Shown: positions 41,908 to 49,829 of the stretch, piece after piece
Position numbering within the stretch: the first letter of the stretch is position 1
Layout: each line of letters starts with the position of its first letter
Assembly: GCF_015645465.1 (NCBI RefSeq)
Contig: NZ_JADOEL010000005.1
Location: 1 to 64,000 of the forward strand
DNA length: 64,000 nucleotides
Origin: Herminiimonas contaminans
Lineage (GTDB): Bacteria > Pseudomonadota > Gammaproteobacteria > Burkholderiales > Burkholderiaceae_D
Direction: 5' to 3'
Translations under genes and position numbers: made by a program
The notes under the pieces: generated by a model
Told to the model about the DNA's origin: nothing
What the model saw: the letters and a program-made list of their open reading frames with translations, nothing else
Databases searched by the model: none

Positions 41908-43362
41908 TTATTCCCCTTCTACCCTGCGGCGTGTTTGCCGCGCTATCATTTCTGAGATTGTTCGGTCTTGCGGCCACCTGGTCGGTGGCGGCGCTAGTGA
42001 TTTGTGTTCTTCGGCCCATGCAATCGCAAGCATTCGCAAGCTATCTGCAGCATGTGATGTGAAGTCGTGTCGCGGCGTGTCTCGGAACATCTTCTTATCG
42101 TCGTCCCACTCGCGCTGATACAGCTTGACGAGCTCAACTGCATCACCGGCCAGTTCTTTGTCAAAGTACGCTCGCGACAGCATGGCGCGGACGGCTTGGA
42201 TGCCATCCTGCAAACTCATGCTCGGGACGATGCGAACCTTTGCCATGCCAAACGCATTCCAGGCCACCTCTTGAATCGAGCGGCCATTTGATGCGAGTGT
42301 TTTTGCTCTTGCGTCGTGTGGGAACCAAAACAAACCGTAGTTATATGCGCAGCGATGCGCAATCTCAGGCTTTATTGCTCCGTATTCAATAGGCACATTG
42401 CGGCGAATCTTCCACTCATCATTGAGGATTTCCTTGCCGAAAATCTGCTCAATGTAGTGCTGCATATCCTTGCCGTTTATCCCGTAGTACTCAAGGATGC
42501 GCACTTCACCTGCGATTACTTGATACCACCAGATGCCAGTATCGTCTGAATAGCCAAGATCCCATGCTGTGTGCACGGGGAAATTCGGGTCATGAGGAAC
42601 AAATGTAACGCCGTTGCGAGCTTCGAGTAATTGAAACTCAGCGCCGTAATACGCACCAAGCACTGCAGCCTCGAATGAGCACATGTACTCTTGCTCAAAC
42701 AGCGCAGTGCCTTGATCGATGCCCCATTCCGCTATGTAAGCGGCTTTCTCGGCAATCAATGCTTCTGGTGAAAACACACCAGTGTCCAGCACCGAAAGGC
42801 GTTGCGTGAACGTCTTCGAGTCGGCTAAACCGGCGTTGTATGTCTTATATGCGTGATTCTTGCCGCGTGGCGTGGTGATAAACATCTGCCAGCCATTGTT
42901 CTCTGCCAAGATCGGACGGAGATAAGCTCGAGCAGATGGGTTCGCAAGCGCCCATTCTGAATAGACCAACCCAGCAGGCGTTGTGCCAACCAGACTATTA
43001 AAGTTATCCGATCCAACAACCTGCCAGTTCGAGCCATTCTTGAACTCGATCATCATTTCTTGATTACGAGTCGCGCTTCTCAGCTCTTTCGGGAAGGCCT
43101 CATCAATCCGCTTCTTGCCAGTGTGAGGATTAACCGCATCCCAAATAGCTTTGCGCGCCTGCGAATACTCAGGGAGCATGTGCCAGTAACCGGCAACACG
43201 CTCAAAAGCAGCGCAAGCTGTACGATGCAAAGCAACTTCATCTTTACCGCTGCGACGATGCCAGATTAATTCGGCATGCTTCCCACCTCTTTCCAGATAC
43301 GTCCATGCAGGGATTTGATACCCGCGTGGTCGCCATCCGTTAGGAAGCTGAATTTTCGCCAA
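41908..43362 (-). CDS. Terminase large subunit
   Basis: A 484-residue packaging motor. The ATPase part has a Walker A-like WHRRSGKDEVALH (about 35-47) and VYSEWALANP as Walker B (about 135). The RNase H-like nuclease has HTAWDLGYSDDTGIWWYQV and an acidic C-terminal HDFTSHAADSLRMLAIAWAEE. These signatures are standard for TerL. It overlaps the small gene at 43340 by 23 bases. Confidence 0.88.
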   Translation of the reverse strand: MAKIQLPNGWRPRGYQIPAWTYLERGGKHAELIWHRRSGKDEVALHRTACAAFERVAGYWHMLPEYSQARKAIWDAVNPHTGKKRIDEAFPKELRSATRNQEMMIEFKNGSNWQVVGSDNFNSLVGTTPAGLVYSEWALANPSARAYLRPILAENNGWQMFITTPRGKNHAYKTYNAGLADSKTFTQRLSVLDTGVFSPEALIAEKAAYIAEWGIDQGTALFEQEYMCSFEAAVLGAYYGAEFQLLEARNGVTFVPHDPNFPVHTAWDLGYSDDTGIWWYQVIAGEVRILEYYGINGKDMQHYIEQIFGKEILNDEWKIRRNVPIEYGAIKPEIAHRCAYNYGLFWFPHDARAKTLASNGRSIQEVAWNAFGMAKVRIVPSMSLQDGIQAVRAMLSRAYFDKELAGDAVELVKLYQREWDDDKKMFRDTPRHDFTSHAADSLRMLAIAWAEEHKSLAPPPTRWPQDRTISEMIARQTRRRVEGE

Positions 43363-43639
43363 AGCGAATTATCTCAACGACTAAATCACCGCCATCCCTG
43401 CCTGTGTGTTCGACACGGCCAAGCTTAGGCGCAGCGAACTCAGCAAGCTTAGCCATCAAGTCGAGTGCTTTGCCTGGATCAGGCTTTGCATCGCCTACCC
43501 CATTAGCAACTTGCTCAAGCCACAATGCGACGTTCTCAGCGTTGTCACTCAATAGACTACTAACGGTATCGCGAAACTCTTTGGTCGCCTTGTTGGGCGT
43601 TCCTGGCTGTCTGCCACCTGTTTTAGCGCCCTTAGCCAT
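43340..43639 (-). CDS. Probable terminase small subunit
   Basis: A 99-residue protein with a basic N-terminus (AKGAKTGGRQPGTPNKAT) followed by helical segments (FRDTVSSLLSDNAENVALWL). It lies directly before the large subunit, overlapping it. This opening is common in proteins annotated as small terminase or DNA-binding packaging factors. Confidence 0.6.
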   Translation of the reverse strand: MAKGAKTGGRQPGTPNKATKEFRDTVSSLLSDNAENVALWLEQVANGVGDAKPDPGKALDLMAKLAEFAAPKLGRVEHTGRDGGDLVVEIIRFGENSAS

Positions 43640-43724
43640 GGTCTGGTCTAAAAGCTTCCACTTTAGAAAGTTTCATTACTGGCCTCTTTAGGGGTAGCCC
43701 TATCTAAGGAACTGCGGTTACGAA

Positions 43725-43760
43725 ATAAAATAGCCCGCCGAGCAATCAAGCTGGCGGGCT
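43725..43760 (-). terminator. Intrinsic terminator before the terminase genes
   Basis: AGCCCGCC (43732-43739) and GGCGGGCT (43753-43760) form a perfect 8-pair stem. On the minus strand it is followed by ATTTTATTT. It would stop early transcripts before the late genes unless overridden. Confidence 0.75.
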
Positions 43761-43792
43761 GAACACGTGGTTAGACGTGAGGGAGGAGAACG

Positions 43793-43826
43793 AAAAAAAG
43801 CCCCGAGTCCGAAGAGTCGAGGCTTT
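43793..43826 (-). terminator. Second intrinsic terminator before the terminase genes
   Basis: AAAGCCCCGAGTC and GACTCGAGGCTTT-like arms pair across CGAA with one mismatch. Seven A on the plus strand give a T-run in the leftward direction. It is in tandem with the terminator at 43725-43760. Confidence 0.75.
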
Positions 43827-43890
43827 GAATATTGTGTTTCGTGTGTCGCCTTACTTTTCTTTAGGCGTGCAAGGTGACACAATTAGAAGA

Positions 43891-44082
43891 CTACTCCTTT
43901 GTTTCGCCGTTTACAAGTTCTTTTTGCGTGGATACAACATTTTCTTCTGCGTCTTGGTCAAGCCCCATCCGAGCAGCGAGTTTTGCTCTATCCCGCTCAC
44001 AGGCTGAATCACGAATCTGCTGCGTCCTCTTGAATGTGCTGTCTCCCCACAAAGGATCGCAATTCTTTATCTCGTTCTTCAT
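43891..44082 (-). CDS. Small hypothetical phage protein
   Basis: A 63-residue, strongly charged protein (KNEIKNCDPLWGDSTFKRTQ; DQDAEENVVSTQKELVNGE). Its start overlaps the preceding gene's stop (ATGA), so it is probably translated. The family is not recognised. It is the last gene before the tandem terminators. Confidence 0.55.
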   Translation of the reverse strand: MKNEIKNCDPLWGDSTFKRTQQIRDSACERDRAKLAARMGLDQDAEENVVSTQKELVNGETKE

Positions 44083-44441
44083 AGCAAATCTTTCTTCCTC
44101 ATCAACGGCTTAATCATCGCCACAGCCTCAGGATAACTCACTGGACCAGGTGAGCGCCAGACTTGCGCCTTGGCTTCCCTGTTGCGCATCTCTTTGCCTA
44201 TCGCTTGGCGGCATTCAGGGGTTACAGAATCCATGCACCAATCGACAGCTTCCATTTCCAAGTGAGTGACTGCCTCATCCACAATCTCAGCCGTACTATC
44301 CCACTGGCGACTTGATCGAGACTGACGACACTCGGGAGCCGCCGTGCCATAGCCGAGCTTCTCGCGGTATGACTTCTGCCAGTAGTAATGCTCCATCAGC
44401 AGTGCGTCGGCTTTGGTGGTTTCGTCTATGTCTCTCATCAT
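44079..44441 (-). CDS. Phage protein in the position of a late regulator
   Basis: A 120-residue protein with HYYWQKSYREKLGYG, EIVDEAVTHLEMEAVDWCMD and ECRQAIGKEMRNREAKAQVW, so it is helical and probably nucleic-acid binding. It follows the nin-type genes and lies just ahead of the terminators and late genes, where lambda carries Q. ATG 44441 has GGGAATAGG upstream. A role in late gene control is inferred from position only. Confidence 0.55.
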   Translation of the reverse strand: MMRDIDETTKADALLMEHYYWQKSYREKLGYGTAAPECRQSRSSRQWDSTAEIVDEAVTHLEMEAVDWCMDSVTPECRQAIGKEMRNREAKAQVWRSPGPVSYPEAVAMIKPLMRKKDLL

Positions 44442-44463
44442 GCCTATTCCCTTGAAATTCCGT

Positions 44464-44538
44464 TTATCTCTTCCCACACCAAACAATCACGCTAATAGCA
44501 ATGATTAGGATTGCGCCAAACCATAGGCAGGCGTACAT
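44464..44538 (-). CDS. Very small membrane protein
   Basis: A 24-residue frame is one hydrophobic helix: MYACLWFGAILIIAISVIVW, then a basic tail (CGKR). It starts 3 bases after the stop of the preceding small gene. It could be a lysis, exclusion or regulatory microprotein, or a chance frame. Confidence 0.4.
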   Translation of the reverse strand: MYACLWFGAILIIAISVIVWCGKR

Positions 44539-44541
44539 GGT

Positions 44542-44694
44542 CTAGCCTGTTACCGAGTGCAGCCATGGCTTGATGTAGCTCCACGCCCACGGCACGCCAT
44601 AAATCAGCAAAGTGGTAATTGAGGCAGTAGCTATCACCAACAATATGGCGATCTTCACCAGCGCTTCTCCTATTGCATCTCCGATTCCGCCCAT
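44542..44694 (-). CDS. Small membrane protein
   Basis: A 50-residue frame with a strong AAGGAGAAGA ribosome site. It contains a membrane segment (VKIAILLVIATASITTLLIY) followed by a tryptophan-rich tail (VPWAWSYIKPWL). It is in the chain of very small genes between the replication genes and the late region. Confidence 0.6.
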   Translation of the reverse strand: MGGIGDAIGEALVKIAILLVIATASITTLLIYGVPWAWSYIKPWLHSVTG

Positions 44695-44712
44695 CTTCTT
44701 CTCCTTGGTTGA

Positions 44713-44916
44713 TTACTCGACCGACCAAACTTCTTGCGCGATACGCGGGCCGACTGAACATGGCTGGCGATAGTCGGTTGAATAGTTCATTGGAATTCGT
44801 AGCCAGATGTCCGCATTGCAGATTCCGATATGCCAAAGCTCCCATCTGCCGCCGTACCATTTTCTGCACCACTGGTAGCGCGATAGCCCAAATTGATCAA
44901 ATATCCAATTCTTCAT
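44713..44916 (-). CDS. Small hypothetical phage protein, tryptophan-rich
   Basis: A 67-residue protein with eight tryptophans (FDQFGLSRYQWCRKWYGGRW and further). ATG 44916 follows a very strong GGAGGGGG. The family is not recognised; it could bind nucleic acid or membrane. Confidence 0.6.
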   Translation of the reverse strand: MKNWIFDQFGLSRYQWCRKWYGGRWELWHIGICNADIWLRIPMNYSTDYRQPCSVGPRIAQEVWSVE

Positions 44917-44953
44917 TCCCCCTCCCTCTCTTTCATCAGTTTGATTGACTAAA

Positions 44954-45106
44954 TCAGTGGTGAAATGTCTGCGTAAGCACGTCTTGCGGGTGCTTCTTTT
45001 CCCTATCCAGAACCATCTTCACTCGATGCAAGAACTCTGCTTGCTGCTCCTCGGTCATTTGAGATAGCCATTTTTGCATCAAATTTTCTTGATATTCGTC
45101 ATTCAT
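44954..45106 (-). CDS. Small helical phage protein
   Basis: A 50-residue protein (MNDEYQENLMQKWLSQMTEE..AEFLHRVKMVLDRE) with a strong GGAGGG ribosome site 4 bases before ATG 45106. It looks like a single amphipathic helical hairpin. The family is not recognised. Confidence 0.6.
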   Translation of the reverse strand: MNDEYQENLMQKWLSQMTEEQQAEFLHRVKMVLDREKKHPQDVLTQTFHH

Positions 45107-45119
45107 TTCACCCTCCGTT

Positions 45120-45398
45120 TTAAATCGGCGCGTAGCCAGATTCAAATGCTGATGCTGGCGAATACGATTTGTAGCCATCGTCATACACCACGTAATAGCC
45201 ACCGGCTTCCGGCTTATGCTTATCAACGAATGCGGCTGGCACAGGGAACGCGCCATAACCAGCGTCCGCTGGTGTGATGTGGTACGAGCCACCTTCACAT
45301 TCGAAGTCTGCTGGCGATTGCTCAATCTTTTCAATCTTCAGCGCATAGACTTGTTTGTGGCATTGATACTTTGGCATTTCACGGCTTGATTCAGACAT
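45120..45398 (-). CDS. Hypothetical phage protein
   Basis: The 92-residue protein has a compact core: KYQCHKQVYALKIEKIEQS, YHITPADAGYGAFPVPAAFV and GGYYVVYDDGYKSYSPASAF. The C-terminal 'GYYVVYDDGYKSYSPAxxFE' pattern is frequent in phage early proteins of unknown function. A good GGAGAAATG start is present. Confidence 0.7.
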   Translation of the reverse strand: MSESSREMPKYQCHKQVYALKIEKIEQSPADFECEGGSYHITPADAGYGAFPVPAAFVDKHKPEAGGYYVVYDDGYKSYSPASAFESGYAPI

Positions 45399-45455
45399 CT
45401 CATTTCTCCTTCGTGGTTAAACCTCAGTTGTTACGCTTATCAAACTCAATCCGCT

Positions 45456-45614
45456 CTACTTACTTCCGCACATCACACATATCTGCAAGCCAGCCGCGCA
45501 TGCGTGGTATCCCGCCATCGGCCAGTTGCGTTTCCATCCGTAAGCAATAGCGCCAAGGATGAATAGCACCGTGGTTACGATCAGGAATATGCGAGGGTTG
45601 AGTAGGTAGGTCAT
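45456..45614 (-). CDS. Small membrane protein coupled to the replication gene
   Basis: A 52-residue frame with ATGA overlap to the stop of the gene at 45611. It has a membrane segment (RIFLIVTTVLFILGAIAYGW) and a cysteine-containing tail. A longer frame in another register covers the same bases (45460-45651) but lacks such a start signal. Confidence 0.55.
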   Translation of the reverse strand: MTYLLNPRIFLIVTTVLFILGAIAYGWKRNWPMAGYHACAAGLQICVMCGSK

Positions 45615-46366
45615 GCGCGCACCAACGATCTAGCCTGCTCAGCCAATTCATTCTTGCGGGCTAGTTCTGCATCGCGCTCAGCTTGTCTTGCTCGTTCGTA
45701 GCTGGCTGATTCTTCCTGGCGCTTCTCGATCAGATTTGCCATTTCTTCCTTGACGCGCTTTAAGCCTTCAGGGCATTCCGTTATCGTTCCGCCGATAACG
45801 CTATTTCCGAGTAGCGCTGTGGCCATCGGTGCCGGCAACAATCCAGCCGTTGCAGCCTTCTCGATCACCTTTGCTCTGCGATCCATATCCCAGCCCAAGG
45901 AGGCATTCCATTTCGCTGGGCTACCCGATTGACGCGAAGCCGTAACAAGTCGGTTGTAGGCGTCTTTAAAGGCCATCCTTGCGCCTACTTTGTCGCCAGT
46001 TGCCATCACTGGTTGGCAGATTCCGAATGCTTCGGCTGTTTCTTGCGTCCATACGACTGTGTCGGCTTCGTCTTGGCTGGTTAGCGCAATTGCCCATGCT
46101 TCGTCGTCGGACGGGCGTCCGTCCCCATCTGTTGCGCCATCGATCTGCTCGATGATGTCGGCTGGCTTTGGCGTGAAACGACCGCGTTGCTTGTCCATGC
46201 AGTGACCGTTCAAGGCCATGCGGAATTGCTCGATGCTGTACTGGCCCATCGACTTGAAAAACAAGGCTTTTGCGCCGCTGCTGATGGTTTTGTTCTGACC
46301 GACGCCGATCAGGTCATAGGCTGCGTCCAGCAATGCGGAGAATTCGTCGTAGTCGCGGCTATGCAT
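45611..46366 (-). CDS. Phage replication protein, probable helicase loader (P-like)
   Basis: A 251-residue protein. The N-terminal half has YDEFSALLDAAYDLIGVGQN and AKALFFKSMGQYSIEQFRMAL, a helical block common in phage genes following a winged-helix replication initiator. The C-terminus is a charged coiled coil (KEEMANLIEKRQEES). ATG 46366 is chosen for GAAAG upstream; it overlaps the preceding gene by 8 bases. Recruitment of host DnaB is inferred from position. Confidence 0.6.
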   Translation of the reverse strand: MHSRDYDEFSALLDAAYDLIGVGQNKTISSGAKALFFKSMGQYSIEQFRMALNGHCMDKQRGRFTPKPADIIEQIDGATDGDGRPSDDEAWAIALTSQDEADTVVWTQETAEAFGICQPVMATGDKVGARMAFKDAYNRLVTASRQSGSPAKWNASLGWDMDRRAKVIEKAATAGLLPAPMATALLGNSVIGGTITECPEGLKRVKEEMANLIEKRQEESASYERARQAERDAELARKNELAEQARSLVRA

Positions 46367-47123
46367 TGATAACTTTCGATTCGTCGTCGCAGATGCCAAG
46401 AAGTCGTTTTGCTTCTGCGTTGTTGCGGGCGTTGATCGCAGCAAGGTCGGTCACTGCTGATTTGCTGGCAGTGGCTCCCAGCTTTGCCCAATCGTCCGAG
46501 ATTGCGTTACGCAATGCCGCATCCCAATCGGCATAGACGTAACCCTTGGCTTGCACCTTGGTGACGAACGATGTGAAATGGCGATCAAGGTTTTGAATCG
46601 AATTCGCTGCCGCCCATTTGCGAACAGATTCCGAAATGCAAAAGCCGTCAGGCAAAGGAGTGTTCGGGGATTTTCTGGAAGACTTGGGCGCAGCCGCTGG
46701 CGGCGTTCCCTTCCCTTCCTGATCCTTTCCTTGATCCTTGATCCCTTCCTCCGACGACACTTCGAGAGGATTCGAGAGGACTATCGAGGAATCAACGAAT
46801 GCAGGTATTTTTGACTTGCTCGGCTTGTCAATCTTCTGATGAATCAACCAGTTACGTATCTGCACGAAGCTCTGACCATCGATCTTGTAGCGCGTTACAC
46901 AGCCTTCGTTTTCAAGCTCATTCATCCAGCCATCAATGAGGCTTGGAACGTCGTCATCGTATGGAAAAAGAAGGCTCGCGAGCATTCGCGAATTTCCGCG
47001 AAGCCGACCTTCATCGTCTGAGAGCGTCCATAAGAGAATAAAAGTCAGCCGCGCATCACGGGAAATATTGCCCATGCTTTCGGATTGCGGTAACTCAGGT
47101 TTTATCGAACGAATGCGCGCCAT
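46359..47123 (-). CDS. Phage replication initiator with winged helix (O-like)
   Basis: A 254-residue protein beginning MARIRSIKPELPQSESMGNI, a standard opening of phage replication proteins. It has a winged helix (ARLTFILLWTLSDDEGRL, about 22-90), a proline-rich linker (about 125-150) and a C-terminal helical domain (HFTSFVTKVQAKGYVYADWDA). It should bind the prophage origin and recruit the loader encoded next. ATG 47123 shares its A with the ninG stop and has AGAGGTGG upstream. Confidence 0.75.
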   Translation of the reverse strand: MARIRSIKPELPQSESMGNISRDARLTFILLWTLSDDEGRLRGNSRMLASLLFPYDDDVPSLIDGWMNELENEGCVTRYKIDGQSFVQIRNWLIHQKIDKPSKSKIPAFVDSSIVLSNPLEVSSEEGIKDQGKDQEGKGTPPAAAPKSSRKSPNTPLPDGFCISESVRKWAAANSIQNLDRHFTSFVTKVQAKGYVYADWDAALRNAISDDWAKLGATASKSAVTDLAAINARNNAEAKRLLGICDDESKVINA

Positions 47124-47710
47124 CACGCCACCTCTTTATCTGCCAACTTAATCAAGCCCTTGTAGCGGGCGATCTCTGCTTGTAATTCTGGAATGCTTAT
47201 CTTGTTTGTTGCGTGTGGTCCTTCTAGCCACTCCACACGCTCCACGCCGATTTTCTTTACTAAGGCCACCCGATACATGATTGCGTTGCTACTGAGCTGG
47301 ACGTTGCATCTGTGGCACTGCTTGTGGATGTTGTCCAATACGAAGCGAAGGGTGTTGTTTGCGCCTACTGCTATGTAATGTCCCGCTTCCCACTGAACTG
47401 TCTTTGTCGTACCGCATGAGATGCAAGGCTCGTTGACATCACGTACTACCCGAACCCACTTGTTCACCAGCTTCTGTAAATCACCTTCCCATTCGCCGTG
47501 CTTCTTTGCTGCTTGCTTCCTAACTCTGTGTGCCGCCCGTTCTTCCTGCTCACGCTTGGCGGCCGCCTTCAGGCGCTTTCGTTCTGCTAATTCAAGTGTG
47601 CAAGGTGGGCTGCATACCACGTGTGCCATTGAGCGCGATTCAAAGCGTGTTGGGCATATACGGCACTTGCGCAGCTTTGGCTTTGCTTTTCCGAATTGGG
47701 AGCGGATCAT
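47123..47710 (-). CDS. ninG: NinG recombination protein
   Basis: A 195-residue homologue of lambda NinG/Rap, a Holliday-junction endonuclease. It carries the N-terminal zinc finger RKCRICPTRFESRS..VCSPPC and a charged helix. The nuclease part has PCISCGTTKTVQWEAGHYIA and NIHKQCHRCNVQLSSN with paired cysteines. It overlaps ninB by 4 bases. Confidence 0.88.
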   Translation of the reverse strand: MIRSQFGKAKPKLRKCRICPTRFESRSMAHVVCSPPCTLELAERKRLKAAAKREQEERAAHRVRKQAAKKHGEWEGDLQKLVNKWVRVVRDVNEPCISCGTTKTVQWEAGHYIAVGANNTLRFVLDNIHKQCHRCNVQLSSNAIMYRVALVKKIGVERVEWLEGPHATNKISIPELQAEIARYKGLIKLADKEVA

Positions 47711-48138
47711 TGCTGCGGAAACTCCAACATCACGCCAAGCGGCACGAAAGCTGCCTGCATCGCTTCCAGATACTTCGACAGTTGCGGCTTGGTCATATTG
47801 GAAGTGACTGGCAGATACTTCATGGCGATCAACTTGCGTTCGTAGGTCATACCCTTGATCGAGTTATCGTAGATTTCGCGGAATTCGTTGTCTTCAGTGC
47901 GCAGGATCGGCACGCCAAAATGCAGCTTGCAATAACACTTCCAGCCGAGCGCGTCGTCTTCGCGCAGTTCGCGGGCAAGTTGCTCGTACCATGCGTGGCT
48001 GATGGCGTTTTGATCCAGGCTGCGAGCTTTGCCTGTCTTGGCATCAATGCGGACAAAGCGATGCTGCGCGTACATCTCGCGCAATGTTCCAAGCACTGTT
48101 TGCAATGACGAATCACTGTTGATAACAAGTGCACTCAT
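47707..48138 (-). CDS. ninB: NinB recombination mediator
   Basis: The 143-residue protein matches lambda NinB/Orf: RSLDQNAISHAWYEQLARELR, LGWKCYCKLHFGVPILRTED and MTKPQLSKYLEAMQ. NinB binds single-stranded DNA and can replace RecFOR functions. It overlaps the neighbouring genes by 4 bases at both ends. Confidence 0.88.
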   Translation of the reverse strand: MSALVINSDSSLQTVLGTLREMYAQHRFVRIDAKTGKARSLDQNAISHAWYEQLARELREDDALGWKCYCKLHFGVPILRTEDNEFREIYDNSIKGMTYERKLIAMKYLPVTSNMTKPQLSKYLEAMQAAFVPLGVMLEFPQQ

Positions 48139-48425
48139 TGAAACAGCGCCCCTTGCACAGCAGCCAAACGATGCGGTTCAATCGTCACGCCACTGATCGA
48201 GCAACGACGCTTCTGTGCATGCTCAACGCTGCCAGACTCGCGCAACTCAAACAAACGAGCGCTAAGAGTCGATGTTTGCAAGCCAGTACGCGCTGCCAGT
48301 TCTTGCATGGAATACGTCACGCCGGCCGACATCGCAGCAAGGATCAGCGCATGTTGTGCGCCCTTCTTGTCCTGGACGATCCCGTGATAGCAGGCAATAC
48401 TTGTGTCGGCGGCGTGAGTCTTCAT
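48135..48425 (-). CDS. Small winged-helix DNA-binding protein
   Basis: The 96-residue protein has a helix-turn-helix followed by a wing: AALILAAMSAGVTYSMQELA-type helices, then TGLQTSTLSARLFELRESGS. This is a standard winged-helix core (residues about 25-75). It probably regulates early genes. It is translated just before ninB. Confidence 0.65.
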   Translation of the reverse strand: MKTHAADTSIACYHGIVQDKKGAQHALILAAMSAGVTYSMQELAARTGLQTSTLSARLFELRESGSVEHAQKRRCSISGVTIEPHRLAAVQGALFQ

Positions 48426-48434
48426 GGAGGCTCC

Positions 48435-48854
48435 TTACAGTTGGCGAGATGGAAATTGCGACCAATCAGAGTCAGGGCGCGTACCAGTGGTCTTGAGAAA
48501 TCGGCTTGGGTTCAGCGGAGGTGTGTTGAGTACATTTACTTGGCGCGGCGGGACGAGTGCAGCAGCATTTGCTTTGATCGCTACTTCGTCTTCAGCATCT
48601 TCCAGCTCGTAGCGAGTGGCTTGAGTGAGTGCGACCTCATCTGTAATTGCTGAGCGGCGTGGCTCGCCTTCTTGTTCAATCGACAGATTATCGACATGGC
48701 CGCGAAGGTACATTTCTGCAATCGCATTGCGTATGGAGTTTTTCGTGAGGCTTTCCGAAAGCGCAGCTATGACGCCACCAATATCTTGCGACTCAACGGT
48801 GGCGAGGTAATCAAGCAGTACGCGGCCACGTGTTCCTTTGGATGGGAGGCTCAT
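48435..48854 (-). CDS. Phage protein with possible winged-helix N-terminus
   Basis: A 139-residue protein. Residues 1-65 (GTRGRVLLDYLATVESQDIG, TKNSIRNAIAEMYLRGHVDN) look like a winged helix. The C-terminal half is probably disordered (VNVLNTPPLNPSRFL). It overlaps the next upstream gene by 4 bases. The early-regulatory role is inferred. Confidence 0.6.
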   Translation of the reverse strand: MSLPSKGTRGRVLLDYLATVESQDIGGVIAALSESLTKNSIRNAIAEMYLRGHVDNLSIEQEGEPRRSAITDEVALTQATRYELEDAEDEVAIKANAAALVPPRQVNVLNTPPLNPSRFLKTTGTRPDSDWSQFPSRQL

Positions 48855-49438
48855 ACCAACTCCTTCTTAGGATGAATAAAACGACCAAGTACGCCGCCAG
48901 CTTTACGGGCAAACGCGATGATTTTTTGCAGGCGTTCTTTACGCTTTTGTGCCCGGGCTAATTTGCGGTCTGCGATTTCGAGGTTTTCAAGCGTTGGGGA
49001 TTGGATTGCGGCGGTTACTGCTTGCAGTGCGTCCAGGTCGTCGCGCTGCACTTCAAATACGTCATTGATAGAGAGATCGCCCTCTTCGCCATCGGACAGC
49101 AGGCAGGCGCCCAGGCCGATGCTGACCATGACCTCTGCGCAGCAAGCCAGACGGCGCTCTACAGGCATGGCCTTCAGGATCGAAGGGATAAAGTTTGGCG
49201 GGCAAAGATTCGTATCCTTGCTTTCGTCATCCAGCCAGCGGAATACGCGATCTGCATTGACCTTCATGCGCTCAAACGTATCGCTAGTCTGTGGATTGAA
49301 CACGATGCCGGATGCTCCCTTGTCACTCTCAACGATGTGCTGGACAACCGTCTCACGGCTCCAGCCCTCAGCCTTGCGCCAAGCGATGACATGCTCACGA
49401 AGGATTCCTATTAACGACTTGTGCGATTCGTTGCGCAT
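48851..49438 (-). CDS. Phage early regulatory protein in cII position
   Basis: The 195-residue protein begins ESHKSLIGILREHVIAWRKAEGWSRE-like sequence and has DTFERMKVNADRVFRWLDD and NFIPSILKAMPVERRLACC. The C-terminus is a coiled coil (DRKLARAQKRKERLQKI). Proteins of this kind sit next to cro in many prophages and are sometimes listed as YdaT- or CII-like. The place directly after cro suggests control of lysogeny or replication, but this is inference. Confidence 0.6.
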   Translation of the reverse strand: MRNESHKSLIGILREHVIAWRKAEGWSRETVVQHIVESDKGASGIVFNPQTSDTFERMKVNADRVFRWLDDESKDTNLCPPNFIPSILKAMPVERRLACCAEVMVSIGLGACLLSDGEEGDLSINDVFEVQRDDLDALQAVTAAIQSPTLENLEIADRKLARAQKRKERLQKIIAFARKAGGVLGRFIHPKKELV

Positions 49439-49530
49439 GACTCTCTTCTCCCGATCAATTAATCTGTGTTCATGGTTATTAACTTCTCTCTCGCAAATCA
49501 GGCAAAAGGCTCTTCGGCCAGTGGTTTGCC

Positions 49531-49794
49531 TTATGCAGCTACTGCTTTGCGGGGCTTGCGTACTGTTGCGCCGTCAATCGGTTTGCCCTCGATAACCGGC
49601 TGGTCTGCAGATTCGGAGCGGAAATAGTCAGCAAGCTTCTTAACAGTCCAGAAGCGAGGGTCTGTGACTTCGCCGTAAGCGACTTTGCGTAGTGTTCCGA
49701 GAGGTACGCCCGATTTTTCAGCAACTACGTCCCAATCAGTTGGGCGAATCGCTTCGAGCGCGTTTTTTACAAAAGTGAGGTCGTTTGTGTCCAT
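49531..49794 (-). CDS. Cro-like repressor
   Basis: The 87-residue protein has a helix-turn-helix: NALEAIRPTDWDVVAEKSGV then LGTLRKVAYGEVTD. It is the first gene of the leftward early operon. ATG 49794 is only about 8 bases beyond the -10 of its promoter, so its mRNA is probably leaderless. It should bind the operators at 49807-49874 in competition with the CI-like protein. Confidence 0.75.
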   Translation of the reverse strand: MDTNDLTFVKNALEAIRPTDWDVVAEKSGVPLGTLRKVAYGEVTDPRFWTVKKLADYFRSESADQPVIEGKPIDGATVRKPRKAVAA

Positions 49795-49801
49795 ACCCGT
49801 G

Positions 49802-49829
49802 AGTTTATCCCATAGTCGGGATATGTCAA
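49802..49829 (-). promoter_or_regulatory. PR-like promoter of the Cro-like gene
   Basis: On the minus strand TTGACA (49829-49824) and TAAACT (49807-49802) are 16 bases apart. The spacer is almost exactly operator O1. The transcript would start within 1-2 bases of the ATG at 49794. Confidence 0.75.

Noticed and set aside
44492-44872. A 126-codon minus-strand frame over the small membrane genes
   Set aside because: It has a weak start and poor composition. Two shorter frames in another register have strong ribosome sites and hydrophobic helices.
45460-45651. A 63-codon minus-strand frame
   Set aside because: Another register (45456-45614) starts in an ATGA overlap with the preceding gene and encodes a plausible membrane segment. 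The longer frame has no start signal and an unprotein-like composition.
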